DNA of 64,000 nt from Cylindrospermopsis curvispora GIHE-G1. GTDB lineage: Bacteria > Cyanobacteriota > Cyanobacteriia > Cyanobacteriales > Nostocaceae. The position numbers and the translations under genes were made by a program. The stretch covers positions 1,838,501 to 1,902,500 of the forward strand of contig NZ_CP060822.1 in the NCBI RefSeq assembly GCF_014489415.1, given 5' to 3'. Positions 9,957-17,878 of this stretch are shown here, in pieces; position 1 is the stretch's first letter; every line of letters starts with the position of its first letter. A model generated the notes under the pieces. The model ran no database searches. It saw only the letters and a program-made list of their open reading frames with translations, and had not been told where the DNA came from.

Positions 9957-9993
9957 ACTCTAGCAAACCAAAAAATTTTTTAAAAAATCTTTA

Positions 9994-10749
9994 TTAGTTT
10001 AAACTGCTAACACCAAAGCCATCAACCACAACTTGACTACAAGACTGACCACCACTGGGAAGTAGGAGATCCGCCAGTTTTTGACCAACCTGAGGGCGTT
10101 TGATTTTCAGACGAATTTCGGTGGCCAAATTGTTCCTAGAATCGCATTTAAGACTCAAACTGGAAGAACTACCACTGCCAAAAGTTCCTTCAAATGCTGT
10201 TTTTACCTGATCTAGGGAGATTGTTTCACCTATGTGCTCAACAAACAAATTTCGCACTTGAGAATCATTAAATTCCTTCAGTAGGTCTACAGATAAATCA
10301 TAGTAATCATCCGAGTTTCTCCCATCACAGGTTCCATGTTTGATCCATTCATGACGTTCAAGACTAGACTCTCCAAAACCCGGCATTACTTCATCTAATT
10401 CATCAGTAGTTTCTCCGTCTACCTCCACTGTGGGTAAATCTTTCCAGTTCCCGGTTTTGTCGTTCTTGATATTACTAGCGGAAACATTACAGTATTCCAA
10501 CTTATCCGGCCATAATCCATGTAAGGTGAAGTTACTAGCATCGTAGCTGGTTGCTGTTTGTTCCTGACATTCTGCTTTATCCCCATGGGTTTCACAAAAT
10601 CCAGGTTGCCAGGATAATGCTAAAGTATATTTTTGAGCGCATCCTTTGGTGGGACAATTATCTGCTATTGCAGTTCCTTGATGAGTAAGTAGAAAAGCTA
10701 GTACACATGCTATTACTAGTCTTACAGATTGCATAAGTCGTCTAGTCAT
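9994..10749 (-). CDS. Secreted ribonuclease T2 family protein
   Basis: About 251 aa from the ATG at 10749; a GTG at 10773 would add 8 residues. A signal peptide is plain: MTRRLMQSVRL, a hydrophobic core VIACVLAFLL, and an AIA|DN cleavage site. Both RNase T2 active-site segments are present: FTLHGLWPD (CAS I) and HEWIKHGTC (CAS II, with the His, Glu, Lys and His in place). There are several cysteines, as expected for the fold. RNase T2 enzymes cut single-stranded RNA via 2',3'-cyclic phosphates in the periplasm or outside the cell. The gene lies inside the BREX operon, same strand, 64 bp after brxC and about 210 bp before pglX. It is not a known BREX core component, so it may be an insertion or an accessory effector. 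Confidence 0.9.
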   Translation of the reverse strand: MTRRLMQSVRLVIACVLAFLLTHQGTAIADNCPTKGCAQKYTLALSWQPGFCETHGDKAECQEQTATSYDASNFTLHGLWPDKLEYCNVSASNIKNDKTGNWKDLPTVEVDGETTDELDEVMPGFGESSLERHEWIKHGTCDGRNSDDYYDLSVDLLKEFNDSQVRNLFVEHIGETISLDQVKTAFEGTFGSGSSSSLSLKCDSRNNLATEIRLKIKRPQVGQKLADLLLPSGGQSCSQVVVDGFGVSSLN

Positions 10750-10780
10750 AAGTTCAGATTCGTTAGAAAACACACAAAAT

Positions 10781-10806
10781 TTATCACATTATATTTATCA
10801 CATTAT
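10781..10806. repeat. 12-bp direct repeat between brxC and RNase T2
   Basis: TTATCACATTAT occurs twice, at 10781-10792 and 10795-10806, exactly in the gap between the brxC stop and the RNase T2 start. It could be an insertion scar or a small regulatory repeat. Confidence 0.5.
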
Positions 10807-10813
10807 TTTGGCA

Positions 10814-13800
10814 TCATCTCTCCAAACGGATTCTGTAACCTGTTTGAATCTGTTTGAGAAATTCCTCCCGCAATACTCCCAGATACACCTCCACATCTTC
10901 TTCATTTTCTAGCACTTTGCTGGGAGTAAATCTCCCCAACTGAATAAAAGTGATGGGTTTTACTTGCTCTGGTATGTGGTTTGCTGTATGATATGATTTG
11001 CCCAATTTTTCTTGAACTTTTTGAGCTTCAGCATCTATTTTCTTCCATAACTGGTTTGTCTTGTCGCTTAATTCGCTCCGATGGGCGATCGCTGAATCAA
11101 TAGTTTTGATTTCCGATGGGTGAAAATTGTTTATCTCCTGGGTGATCTCAGAAATTTCATTGACAATCGCTGGGTATTGCTCCTGAATATAATCGCGTAT
11201 TTCTTTTTCTTGGTTTTCCATTTCCCGATGCAGTTCTCCAATCTTTTGTCGGAGGATTTCCTGTATTTTTTGCTGCACTGGTTTCAGCAAATTTGGCAAC
11301 AGCTGTATTTTACTGGTTGGGTCATCCATATTGAGAATTTCCTCAACTGATTTTACCTGCTCCAGCAGTTCCTCTTCCTCAATATGGCGCAATTCTGGTT
11401 TCAACTCTTTTAAACTCTGTTGAGCTTCTTGAAATATTTTCAGTTGTGAGGTGAAGAAAGACCTTAACTTTTGTAAGTCATCAATATATTCTTCCAGGTC
11501 ATCCCGACGACCACGAACAAGCTGAAAAAACTCCTGTTCATGAGAGTTATCCGTTCTTAGCTCTTCTAGCATGGCTATGTGGTCTTTCAGCAAATTCCCA
11601 AATGGTAATTGCTGTTCTTGAGTCAGTTTTAACCATTCTTTTAACCTTTGAACATGTTGCCATAAAAGTTCTTGATAGGTTTGAAATAATTTGCCACTTT
11701 CCGTAGGTATGTCTAGTATATTCTTATCTAGTATATTCTTATCAAGTAATTGACTGGCTAAGTCTCTAGCCACCTTTAAACTAGCTGGATCAATGGTACT
11801 AGCCAATCTCACAATATAAGTTTCTTTACCATCGCGAGAAAGTAACTTATCTATTAGTCCTTCCTCTTGTAGATTGACCTTATTTTGTGCGTGTCTCAAT
11901 TCAACTACACCTGCATTAGCCAACTCTGCCATTATCCCTAGGGTGTCTAGCTCTGACCAACCATAGGGAGTACAGGTAAATTTATCTATTAAAGATTTAA
12001 TCGTAGTTGGATGATATTTATTTTGACTATGCAAAAAAGATTCCATGTCTTTTCGTGCGGATATATTAACGTCCTTAACCACCTCTCCATCGGTGGTCTT
12101 TTCTTGGATATGACGAGTTAAGGCATTTTTCACCTGATCTGAATTTTCAAATCCACTATCGATGTATTTTAACTTGCTGTAGGCATTGTTAATTAAATAG
12201 GTAAGAGCTTGTTTTAATAACTCTGTTGCAAATTCAGTTCGAGTAATTTCTACTTTATTGCCATAACTAAACACATCCGCACTGGCAATAAGTTTTTGTA
12301 GGCTATCTTTGATATTTTTCTCCCGCTGTGTATTTTCATCTTTCCGTGCTGTTATAATCTTTTGAATACTGGGACTAAGATTACTACCGGCTTTTTGGCG
12401 CAGATACTGATCGGTTTGACTAAACGTCTCTAAGTCTTGCAAAAGGTGATCCTCATTCCCTAGCCTAATTAATAACTCTGGACTTGACTGGGTTGTGATT
12501 AGACACTTTGTATTGTTCTCAAATTCAGCATAGTTTTCTCCATAGGGAGTAATAATATGCACAGTTAGTTCTTGTAATTTCTTTCCATGATCACGCTCAT
12601 CTAACTTTCGATTGAATGAATACTTACGTTTACCAAATTTGAATTCCCTATCGGTCAAAATTGATCCCCACACCCATTCTTGCAGTTTTTTGTAAATCTC
12701 CCCTGGGTTCACCCTTGTGTTTTTAATTTCTTTACTAATATCTTGCTCTTCGTTTGTGAGAAATATGTATTCATCTGTATTACGCTGAATTAGGGTTTGT
12801 TTTTCCAATCTTCCCAGGGCTTCTGCTACTTGTTTTTTCAAGCCTAGTCTATCTTCATCTATGTCGGTTAAACTCAAAGTCGTTAAGTTTTCTAAGTTTG
12901 CCCTAATCTCTTTAATATATTTAATCATAAATAGGGTTTTTAAGAGCTGAATATCAAACTCCTTTAGTTGGGGATTATTCGTAGCCTGGGTAATCACCTG
13001 ACTAATAACACTATCCAAAAAACCCTCAATGGCCAAATAAAAAGTATGAAAAGGAACTAACTTACCCAGGGATTGTGCGGAAATTGCTTGGGAAGCAACC
13101 TGAAAAGCGTCCAGCAAGGAGCGTTCTCCCGATGCTAAATGTTTACCCGCAGAACCCATTAACCGAATTTGGGTAAATACCTTCTGCAACAGATAAAACT
13201 GATAGGGAATAAACGGATAAGCTGCCACAAAATCCTGTGCATCTTTATACCCTGGTATATCCGCAGAGTCCCTAAAGGTGATTTGGTTTCTGAGAATGGC
13301 AATTTTTTCTGTATATAGGACTTCCAAACGTTTTTTAGCTTCGTCAGTTTTAGACAATAACCGTAATTTAATTACCTCATCAGTATTAGCAGAAGATAAA
13401 TTCAGGGGACGATGAAAACGTCCAATAATTTTAGAGAACTCTTCCCCCTTGATTTTGTTTTTGGTGATTTCATCCATAGCTTCTTGGGATGTGACCAGCA
13501 CCCAAGCTCTTCCCTGACAATGGATACCCAAATCTTCCACTACTGTTTGCAGATTGAGCATTAATTTGGTATCTTCGCCAATATACTGACCTACCTCATC
13601 TACCATAAAAACTAGGCGATGTTTTGGTCCCTTGGTGTGTAAATACTCTTTAACTGTTTTGGCAAACTCTTCTGGACTTAAAGTATATTTCTCATTGAAC
13701 TCTAATAGGCGATTAGCCTGTTCTCCACTCATTCCTGTGCTAACGGTTAGAGCAGCAACAATATCATCTTGATAAAAAGCCCAAGCTTCTCGAGTTTCTT

Positions 13801-14383
13801 CCCAGGATTGGTTGGTTTGGCGATAAAAAGCCTCTTTAAAGGGCTCATACTTACCTTTACTTTCTAATTGACGTTCAAACCGGGCAATTTCCGGTGTTGT
13901 GCCAAAATATCCCAAATGGTCGTCAAAGACTTTTTGGAATACCTTGGTAATGGTTTCTTTGTCATTTTTATTATTGGCATCGGCCTTAGAATCAATATTA
14001 AAGAGAATTACATCACAATGAGTTTGTGCTGCTAAGGCAATATTTGCCAACAGGGATGGGTCGGGAATTCTTTGGGAATCGAAGTAATCTAAAGCCCGAT
14101 TATTTCCCACCGAACGATTTTCTAGTATATAGGAAAGTATTTTCAAAAAATGAGATTTACCAGAACCAAAGAATCCGGAAATCCACACACCCATCTTATC
14201 CGTGGGACTTTCAATTGATTCAGCAAATCTGCCAAAAAAGGTATAAAAATGCTTTTTGAGTTCTTCGGTAACTACATACTCTTCTAACTCTTGACGGATA
14301 TTAGTATCATCCTGCTGTCCCACCTTGATGACACCATTAATACTGCGGTTAATATCCTTGGCAAACAGTTCAGCAATGTTCAT
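10814..14383 (-). CDS. brxC: BREX ATPase BrxC
   Basis: About 1189 aa from the ATG at 14383, which has GGAG 6 nt upstream; another ATG 12 bp earlier is possible. The start MNIAELFAKDINRSINGVIK is typical of BrxC. Walker A is GFFGSGKSHFLK (about residue 70-81) and a Walker B-like HRLVFMVDEVGQYIG lies near residue 265. The last third is rich in heptad-like Glu/Lys/Leu stretches, consistent with coiled coil. BrxC is a large AAA+-like ATPase essential for BREX. It overlaps the 3' end of brxB by 14 bp, a sign of translational coupling. A 15-bp duplication gives LDKNILDKNILD. No disruption is seen. Confidence 0.92.
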   Translation of the reverse strand: MNIAELFAKDINRSINGVIKVGQQDDTNIRQELEEYVVTEELKKHFYTFFGRFAESIESPTDKMGVWISGFFGSGKSHFLKILSYILENRSVGNNRALDYFDSQRIPDPSLLANIALAAQTHCDVILFNIDSKADANNKNDKETITKVFQKVFDDHLGYFGTTPEIARFERQLESKGKYEPFKEAFYRQTNQSWEETREAWAFYQDDIVAALTVSTGMSGEQANRLLEFNEKYTLSPEEFAKTVKEYLHTKGPKHRLVFMVDEVGQYIGEDTKLMLNLQTVVEDLGIHCQGRAWVLVTSQEAMDEITKNKIKGEEFSKIIGRFHRPLNLSSANTDEVIKLRLLSKTDEAKKRLEVLYTEKIAILRNQITFRDSADIPGYKDAQDFVAAYPFIPYQFYLLQKVFTQIRLMGSAGKHLASGERSLLDAFQVASQAISAQSLGKLVPFHTFYLAIEGFLDSVISQVITQATNNPQLKEFDIQLLKTLFMIKYIKEIRANLENLTTLSLTDIDEDRLGLKKQVAEALGRLEKQTLIQRNTDEYIFLTNEEQDISKEIKNTRVNPGEIYKKLQEWVWGSILTDREFKFGKRKYSFNRKLDERDHGKKLQELTVHIITPYGENYAEFENNTKCLITTQSSPELLIRLGNEDHLLQDLETFSQTDQYLRQKAGSNLSPSIQKIITARKDENTQREKNIKDSLQKLIASADVFSYGNKVEITRTEFATELLKQALTYLINNAYSKLKYIDSGFENSDQVKNALTRHIQEKTTDGEVVKDVNISARKDMESFLHSQNKYHPTTIKSLIDKFTCTPYGWSELDTLGIMAELANAGVVELRHAQNKVNLQEEGLIDKLLSRDGKETYIVRLASTIDPASLKVARDLASQLLDKNILDKNILDIPTESGKLFQTYQELLWQHVQRLKEWLKLTQEQQLPFGNLLKDHIAMLEELRTDNSHEQEFFQLVRGRRDDLEEYIDDLQKLRSFFTSQLKIFQEAQQSLKELKPELRHIEEEELLEQVKSVEEILNMDDPTSKIQLLPNLLKPVQQKIQEILRQKIGELHREMENQEKEIRDYIQEQYPAIVNEISEITQEINNFHPSEIKTIDSAIAHRSELSDKTNQLWKKIDAEAQKVQEKLGKSYHTANHIPEQVKPITFIQLGRFTPSKVLENEEDVEVYLGVLREEFLKQIQTGYRIRLER

Positions 14384-14972
14384 AGACAGCTCCATGATGT
14401 GGTATTAAAGCAAAAGCTCGATAATAGTTATCACTTTTAAAGGTATTAAATAAACAGAGTTCTTGACCATCATAGGATCCGGGAAAGAACAGCACTAAGG
14501 GAATGTGGTCAAGATAAGGTTGTAGACCATTCAAAATACTGTGGGATCTAATTAGGGGCCAACTCGCTCCAACTCCAGTCAGGAATACTAATTGTTCGTT
14601 CCCTTGGAGATGGTTTTGGATCTGAGTAATCACCTTTTCGGGTCGAACTATAGGTTGGATTTTATTCCAGAGAGATTTGTGTCCTTCTTTCGCTTCTACA
14701 ATAAAAGCTTTATTGAGAATTCCTTTTTCTTGTAATATCTCTAGGATTATATTATACAGATTGAATTCTTTAACGACTAGATTTATTGGATCCCTAGTTA
14801 ACTGCGAAATAAGTATTTTAGTATATTCTTGGACATATATTTCATCTTCTGGAGCATAATCAAAAACGTAGAAACCAATCTCATTGCCAATACCACGATT
14901 GCCCAACAGTCGGGAGTCTTGTAGTTTAGGTAGTAGTTGATTTAATCGTTCCTGAATACTCAATTTAGACAT
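14370..14972 (-). CDS. brxB: BREX protein BrxB (DUF1788)
   Basis: 200 aa, normal length for BrxB. Characteristic parts are the N-terminal SIQERLNQLLPKLQ, the middle VFLTGVGASWPLIRSHSILN and the end PLVLFFPGSYDGQELCLFN. BrxB is a small core BREX protein of unclear biochemical role. It is the first BREX gene here. brxA, which normally precedes it, is not found upstream. A TATACT-like -10 box is present about 30-35 bp before the ATG (15001-15006 on the other strand), but no good -35 is seen. Confidence 0.88.
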   Translation of the reverse strand: MSKLSIQERLNQLLPKLQDSRLLGNRGIGNEIGFYVFDYAPEDEIYVQEYTKILISQLTRDPINLVVKEFNLYNIILEILQEKGILNKAFIVEAKEGHKSLWNKIQPIVRPEKVITQIQNHLQGNEQLVFLTGVGASWPLIRSHSILNGLQPYLDHIPLVLFFPGSYDGQELCLFNTFKSDNYYRAFALIPHHGAVYEHC

Positions 14973-15199
14973 CTGTTTAGGTTAGCAGCACTCAAGAGCT
15001 AGTATAACAGGCGATCGCATTTTTGAGGAGGGGCTATTATATTTTATGTTATGTTTTATCCAGATAGGTTTGCAGACCATAGCGTGGTTCTTATGAAGCA
15101 TCAATTGGCAAAGCTTCTTTTTGATAGAGAAGTCAAAGCGCTAGGATCATTCAACCAGTTGGTTTATAGACCGTAGCGCGGTTCTGTAGTAATATCCAC
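14973..15199. other. Intergenic region with a 94-bp-spaced imperfect repeat
   Basis: No gene is visible. Two related segments, GGTTTGCAGACCATAGCGTG (from 15067) and GGTTTATAGACCGTAGCGCG (from 15161), are each followed by GTTCT. They look like relics of a duplicated or dispersed repeat. One HIP1 site lies near 15012. Confidence 0.5.
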
Positions 15200-15352
15200 T
15201 TACCAGGATGCTAATCTACCCCTCTTATAGGGTACACCGGTAAAAGGTTGAAAACCAGTCATGGGATAAGCATCATCGGTGGGGCTGAATATGCGCATAA
15301 AAGCTTCACTGAGAAATTGAACAACTCTAGAAAGCGATTTGGAGATCATCAT
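15200..15352 (-). CDS. Small conserved-looking 50-aa protein, function unknown
   Basis: The frame starts with two ATG codons (15352 and 15349) and has a strong Shine-Dalgarno AAGGAG 9 nt upstream (complement of 15362-15367). The product begins MMISKSLSRVVQFLSEAF, a likely amphipathic helix, continues FSPTDDAYPMTGFQPF, and ends in a basic VPYKRGRLASW tail. The good ribosome binding site and non-random composition support a real gene. I cannot assign a family. It lies upstream of brxB on the same strand, 227 bp away, so it may or may not share its transcript. Confidence 0.65.
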   Translation of the reverse strand: MMISKSLSRVVQFLSEAFMRIFSPTDDAYPMTGFQPFTGVPYKRGRLASW

Positions 15353-15454
15353 AAACTTCGACTCCTTATTATTATGCTATTTATCTGATGTACCTGCAGT
15401 GTAATTCCAAATCTTGGGACTGACTCATTTTTGTAATATATATACAAGTAACTC

Positions 15455-15543
15455 AACTTTTCTTAAAAGTTCAATTGGAGTAGTTTTAGGTAAGTTTTAT
15501 TGGTATAAAATAAACTTGAGAATATTTTCTCGTAAGAAAATAT
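15455..15543 (+). promoter_or_regulatory. queE leader with two small hairpins
   Basis: Upstream of queE, AACTTTT and AAAAGTT (15455-15471) form a 7-bp stem with a 3-nt loop. ATATTTTCT and AGAAAATAT (15522-15543) form a 9-bp stem with a CGTA loop, ending 33 bp before the start codon. Both are AT-rich. They could affect message stability or translation. I do not see a convincing preQ1 riboswitch. Confidence 0.35.
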
Positions 15544-15576
15544 AGTCATCCACCTTATGAGTAGAAAACCAGAGAA

Positions 15577-16203
15577 ATGTCGATTTTAGAAATCAAGCTA
15601 CCCATTCATGAAACTTTTCAGAGTACAGTTCAAGGTGAAGGATATTGGACTGGTTCTTTAGTAGATTTTATTCGCTTGTCTGGTTGTCCATTGAGCTGTC
15701 CTTGGTGTGACACTGGTTATGCGGATGGTGGGGCAAACTTACCACGATTTGAGCGTACCATTGGTGAGCTTCTAGCAGAACTAAAATCTCCGAGAATAGT
15801 TATTAGTGGTGGAGAACCATTCATTCACAAGCATTTACCTGAATTAGTTGAGGCCTTGTTAGATGCTGGTAAACAAGTTAATATTGAAACATCAGGATCT
15901 TTTTGGAAAGAAGTTCCTTTATCAGCTTGGATCACCCTATCTCCCAAGGAACATATTAACCCTAAATATCCAGTACAGAATCAGTTTTGGAGTAGAGCTA
16001 ATGAAGCGAAAATAGTTATAGAAACTGGTCAGGAAATTGATTTTTATCAAGAACATTTATCCGCACACCCTGATTTGTGTGTTTACCTACAACCTGAGTG
16101 GAATAGTTCATCAAAATCACTGGCTCTGATTTTGCAGTTATTACAACAAAAACCCGATTATAAACTTTCTTTACAAACACACAAATATATAGGTTTACAA
16201 TGA
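15577..16203 (+). CDS. queE: 7-carboxy-7-deazaguanine synthase QueE (radical SAM)
   Basis: 208 aa. The radical-SAM cluster motif is CPLSCPWC (Cys37, Cys41, Cys44; C-x3-C-x2-C), preceded by the QueE signature [10 protein letters not shown] and followed by VISGGEPF. QueE converts 6-carboxytetrahydropterin to 7-carboxy-7-deazaguanine, the shared precursor of queuosine in tRNA and of 7-deazaguanine DNA modifications. It stands alone here, with no queC/D/F or dpd genes nearby, so a housekeeping tRNA role is most likely. It is transcribed away from the BREX operon. After the stop come two GAGTAGGTTTTTT direct repeats (16202-16228). Confidence 0.9.
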   Translation: MSILEIKLPIHETFQSTVQGEGYWTGSLVDFIRLSGCPLSCPWCDTGYADGGANLPRFERTIGELLAELKSPRIVISGGEPFIHKHLPELVEALLDAGKQVNIETSGSFWKEVPLSAWITLSPKEHINPKYPVQNQFWSRANEAKIVIETGQEIDFYQEHLSAHPDLCVYLQPEWNSSSKSLALILQLLQQKPDYKLSLQTHKYIGLQ

Positions 16204-16273
16204 GTAGGTTTTTTGAGTAGGTTTTTTCTCCTAACACTTTATAAAGTTATAAAGGTTCAATAGACTTACTTAC

Positions 16274-16358
16274 GAGTTAAAATAAAATGCGATCGCTTAA
16301 TGCGGACTCAAAAAAAATGTGGTAATTATCAGGTGGGAATTTGAAAATAGAGTTCCCA
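16274..16358. repeat. 85-bp dispersed repeat (family R2), copy A
   Basis: Begins GAGTTAAAATAAAATGCGATCGC and ends with AATAGAGTTCCCA; it carries one HIP1 site and an A8 run. It recurs at 17754-17838 (as part of a tandem duplication) and, more diverged, at 22827-22912. No coding signal. Confidence 0.75.
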
Positions 16359-16398
16359 AGAACGGTTGTTGTGTGTTTATAGTTTTAAGATCCCAATA

Positions 16399-17481
16399 TC
16401 ATTGCTCCTGATTTTTTATTTGGTTGACACCCAATTGAGATAGAATAGCTGCCAAGTGCTGTAGCGTCTCTGGTGAAAGTCCTTCTAGGAGGTCCTGAGG
16501 AGAATATTGCTTTAACAGCTCTTTTGGAGAATATTGCTTGATCTCTTCGGGAGAATATTGCTTCAACACCTCTTCGGGAGAATATTGCTTTAATACCTCT
16601 TCGGGAGAATATTGCTTTAATACCTCTTCGGGAGAATATTGCTTTAACAGCTCTTTTGGAGAATATTGCTTGATCTCTTCGGGAGAATATTGCTTCAACA
16701 CCTCTTCGGGAGAATATTGCTTTAACACTTCTTCAGTTGGTATCTCTCTCAAGTGACTTATTACAAAATCTTTTTTGAATTGCTTTAATGTGTATGTCAT
16801 TGGCAGTTTCTCCTTTATGTAAAACTCATATAGTTGTTGCATTAATATACTATACTCGCTCTTGCGGTAATTTTCTTGATAATGGCTAATCGCTTCTTCT
16901 ACCACTTCTGCTCTCGCACTAAACAGTCTCCACAACTCATTGTTGACACTTTTGGGTATTTTCGACAGCACTATCAGTCTCACGTTCATGCTAACACATT
17001 CTATATCATAAACCCCTTCACTGACACTTTTCCATTTTAATCTCCCCATTAATTGGGTCGGTTCGTGGGTTGTTAATCCGTACAGTCTGTAATCCTCCTC
17101 TGGTAGCAGGTTCGACAAGGATTTACTTGTTTGCTTCCGATAATTGACATAGTGTCCTATTAGTTCCATTAGTGACCAAACTGTGAATGATTCATGAATG
17201 GACTTATAGCTGATTAGGTTGTGTTTAGACATGTTTTCTAAACCTGCTGGATACAGATTGAATCCACTGTCTTTATATCTCTTAATGATTATGATGTCTA
17301 GCAGTTGTTTTCTGATGGTTAGATCCTTTTCTACTTCTACCTCATAAGGGCTATTATAGAAGTGGACGGTCATAAACATTCCTAAGAGGCGATGCCAGTC
17401 TCTATTTAGGGTGTCGGAAGACTTTTTTTTCTGAGGTTTGAGTTTTTTACTTACCATAACCGGACTGTTGGTATAATTCAT
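16399..17481 (-). CDS. Unassigned protein (possible PD-(D/E)XK/Rpn-like fold) with KQYSP C-terminal repeats, copy 1
   Basis: 360 aa. The N-terminal 240 residues, with VEVEKDLTIRKQLLDIIIIK and HNLISYKSIHESF, resemble the degenerate nuclease-like Rpn/transposase-associated proteins common in cyanobacteria, but the E-x-K motif is not clear, so the fold is a guess. The C-terminus has nine KQYSP-containing units of 8-9 residues (EEVLKQYSP, EEIKQYSP, KELLKQYSP), then QDLLEGLSPETLQHLAAIL. A block EEIKQYSP-KELLKQYSP occurs twice, showing block duplication. The first ATG (17481) gives a basic start; a second ATG at 17457 is conserved in copy 2. This is the intact member of a tandem pair. Confidence 0.6.
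   Translation of the reverse strand: MNYTNSPVMVSKKLKPQKKKSSDTLNRDWHRLLGMFMTVHFYNSPYEVEVEKDLTIRKQLLDIIIIKRYKDSGFNLYPAGLENMSKHNLISYKSIHESFTVWSLMELIGHYVNYRKQTSKSLSNLLPEEDYRLYGLTTHEPTQLMGRLKWKSVSEGVYDIECVSMNVRLIVLSKIPKSVNNELWRLFSARAEVVEEAISHYQENYRKSEYSILMQQLYEFYIKEKLPMTYTLKQFKKDFVISHLREIPTEEVLKQYSPEEVLKQYSPEEIKQYSPKELLKQYSPEEVLKQYSPEEVLKQYSPEEVLKQYSPEEIKQYSPKELLKQYSPQDLLEGLSPETLQHLAAILSQLGVNQIKNQEQ
16498..16737 (-). repeat. Tandem 24/27-bp repeats encoding KQYSP units (copy 1)
   Basis: Nine units related to TCGGGAGAATATTGCTTTAA on the plus strand, 27 bp each except two of 24 bp (the EEIKQYSP units). They are in frame and coding. Unit number differs from copy 2 (nine against six). Confidence 0.85.
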
Positions 17482-17753
17482 CAGATGTGGGGTGGGTTAA
17501 TTACCCCATGTCAATATAGTATCAATAGTATCAGCAATTATTACACTAATTTATTCCCAATCCGCTTGGATGAGGTTCCGCTATATTCCAGTATCCGTAG
17601 ATCTAGCTTGATTGTGTTAAATTGGAGGAGGGCAATTGCGAAGCACTCACATTCCTTGGTTAGGAGTAATTCTTTATATCCCGTGGGTTTGTTGGGTTTC
17701 GTATTAAACTCAACCTACGTTCATCTTATATTTAATTCCAGCCACCTACTTAC
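17482..17753. other. Spacer between the two duplicated genes
   Basis: The first 60 bases are still part of the duplicated unit (shared TTAATTACCCCATGTCAATA). The rest holds a copy of the 22-bp short repeat (17630-17651) and an inverted partial R1 repeat at 17688-17752 (GTATTAAACTCAACCTACGT and following). No gene with a credible start is seen. Confidence 0.55.
17688..17752 (-). repeat. MITE-like repeat R1, partial copy (inverted)
   Basis: Reverse complement of the first half of R1, including CCTACGTTCATCTTATATTT and ending CACCTACTTA, the inverted terminal sequence. It abuts the second R2 copy. Confidence 0.7.
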
Positions 17754-17838
17754 GAGTTAAAATAAAATGCGATCGCTTAATGCGGACTCAAAAAAAATGT
17801 GGTAATTATCAGGTGGGAATTTGAAAATAGAGTTCCCA
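17754..17838. repeat. 85-bp dispersed repeat R2, copy B
   Basis: Nearly identical to 16274-16358. It marks the left end of the second unit of the tandem duplication, 1480 bp from copy A. Confidence 0.75.
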
Positions 17839-17878
17839 AGAACGGTTGTTGTGTGTTGACAGTTTTAAGATCCCAATA

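Noticed and set aside
15420..15576. preQ1 riboswitch upstream of queE
   Set aside because: The required loop and A-rich tail pairing could not be identified; only simple AT hairpins are seen.
15577..16203. Link between queE and a 7-deazaguanine DNA-modification defence system
   Set aside because: No dpd, queC, queD or folE genes are visible nearby; a tRNA queuosine role is simpler.
16498..16737. Short regularly repeated units resembling a CRISPR array
   Set aside because: The units are contiguous with no unique spacers, lie in frame in a protein gene and encode KQYSP repeats.
17485..17760. 91-codon plus-strand open frame between the duplicated genes
   Set aside because: It runs through the duplicated flank, the 22-bp repeat and an R1 fragment; no family resemblance.
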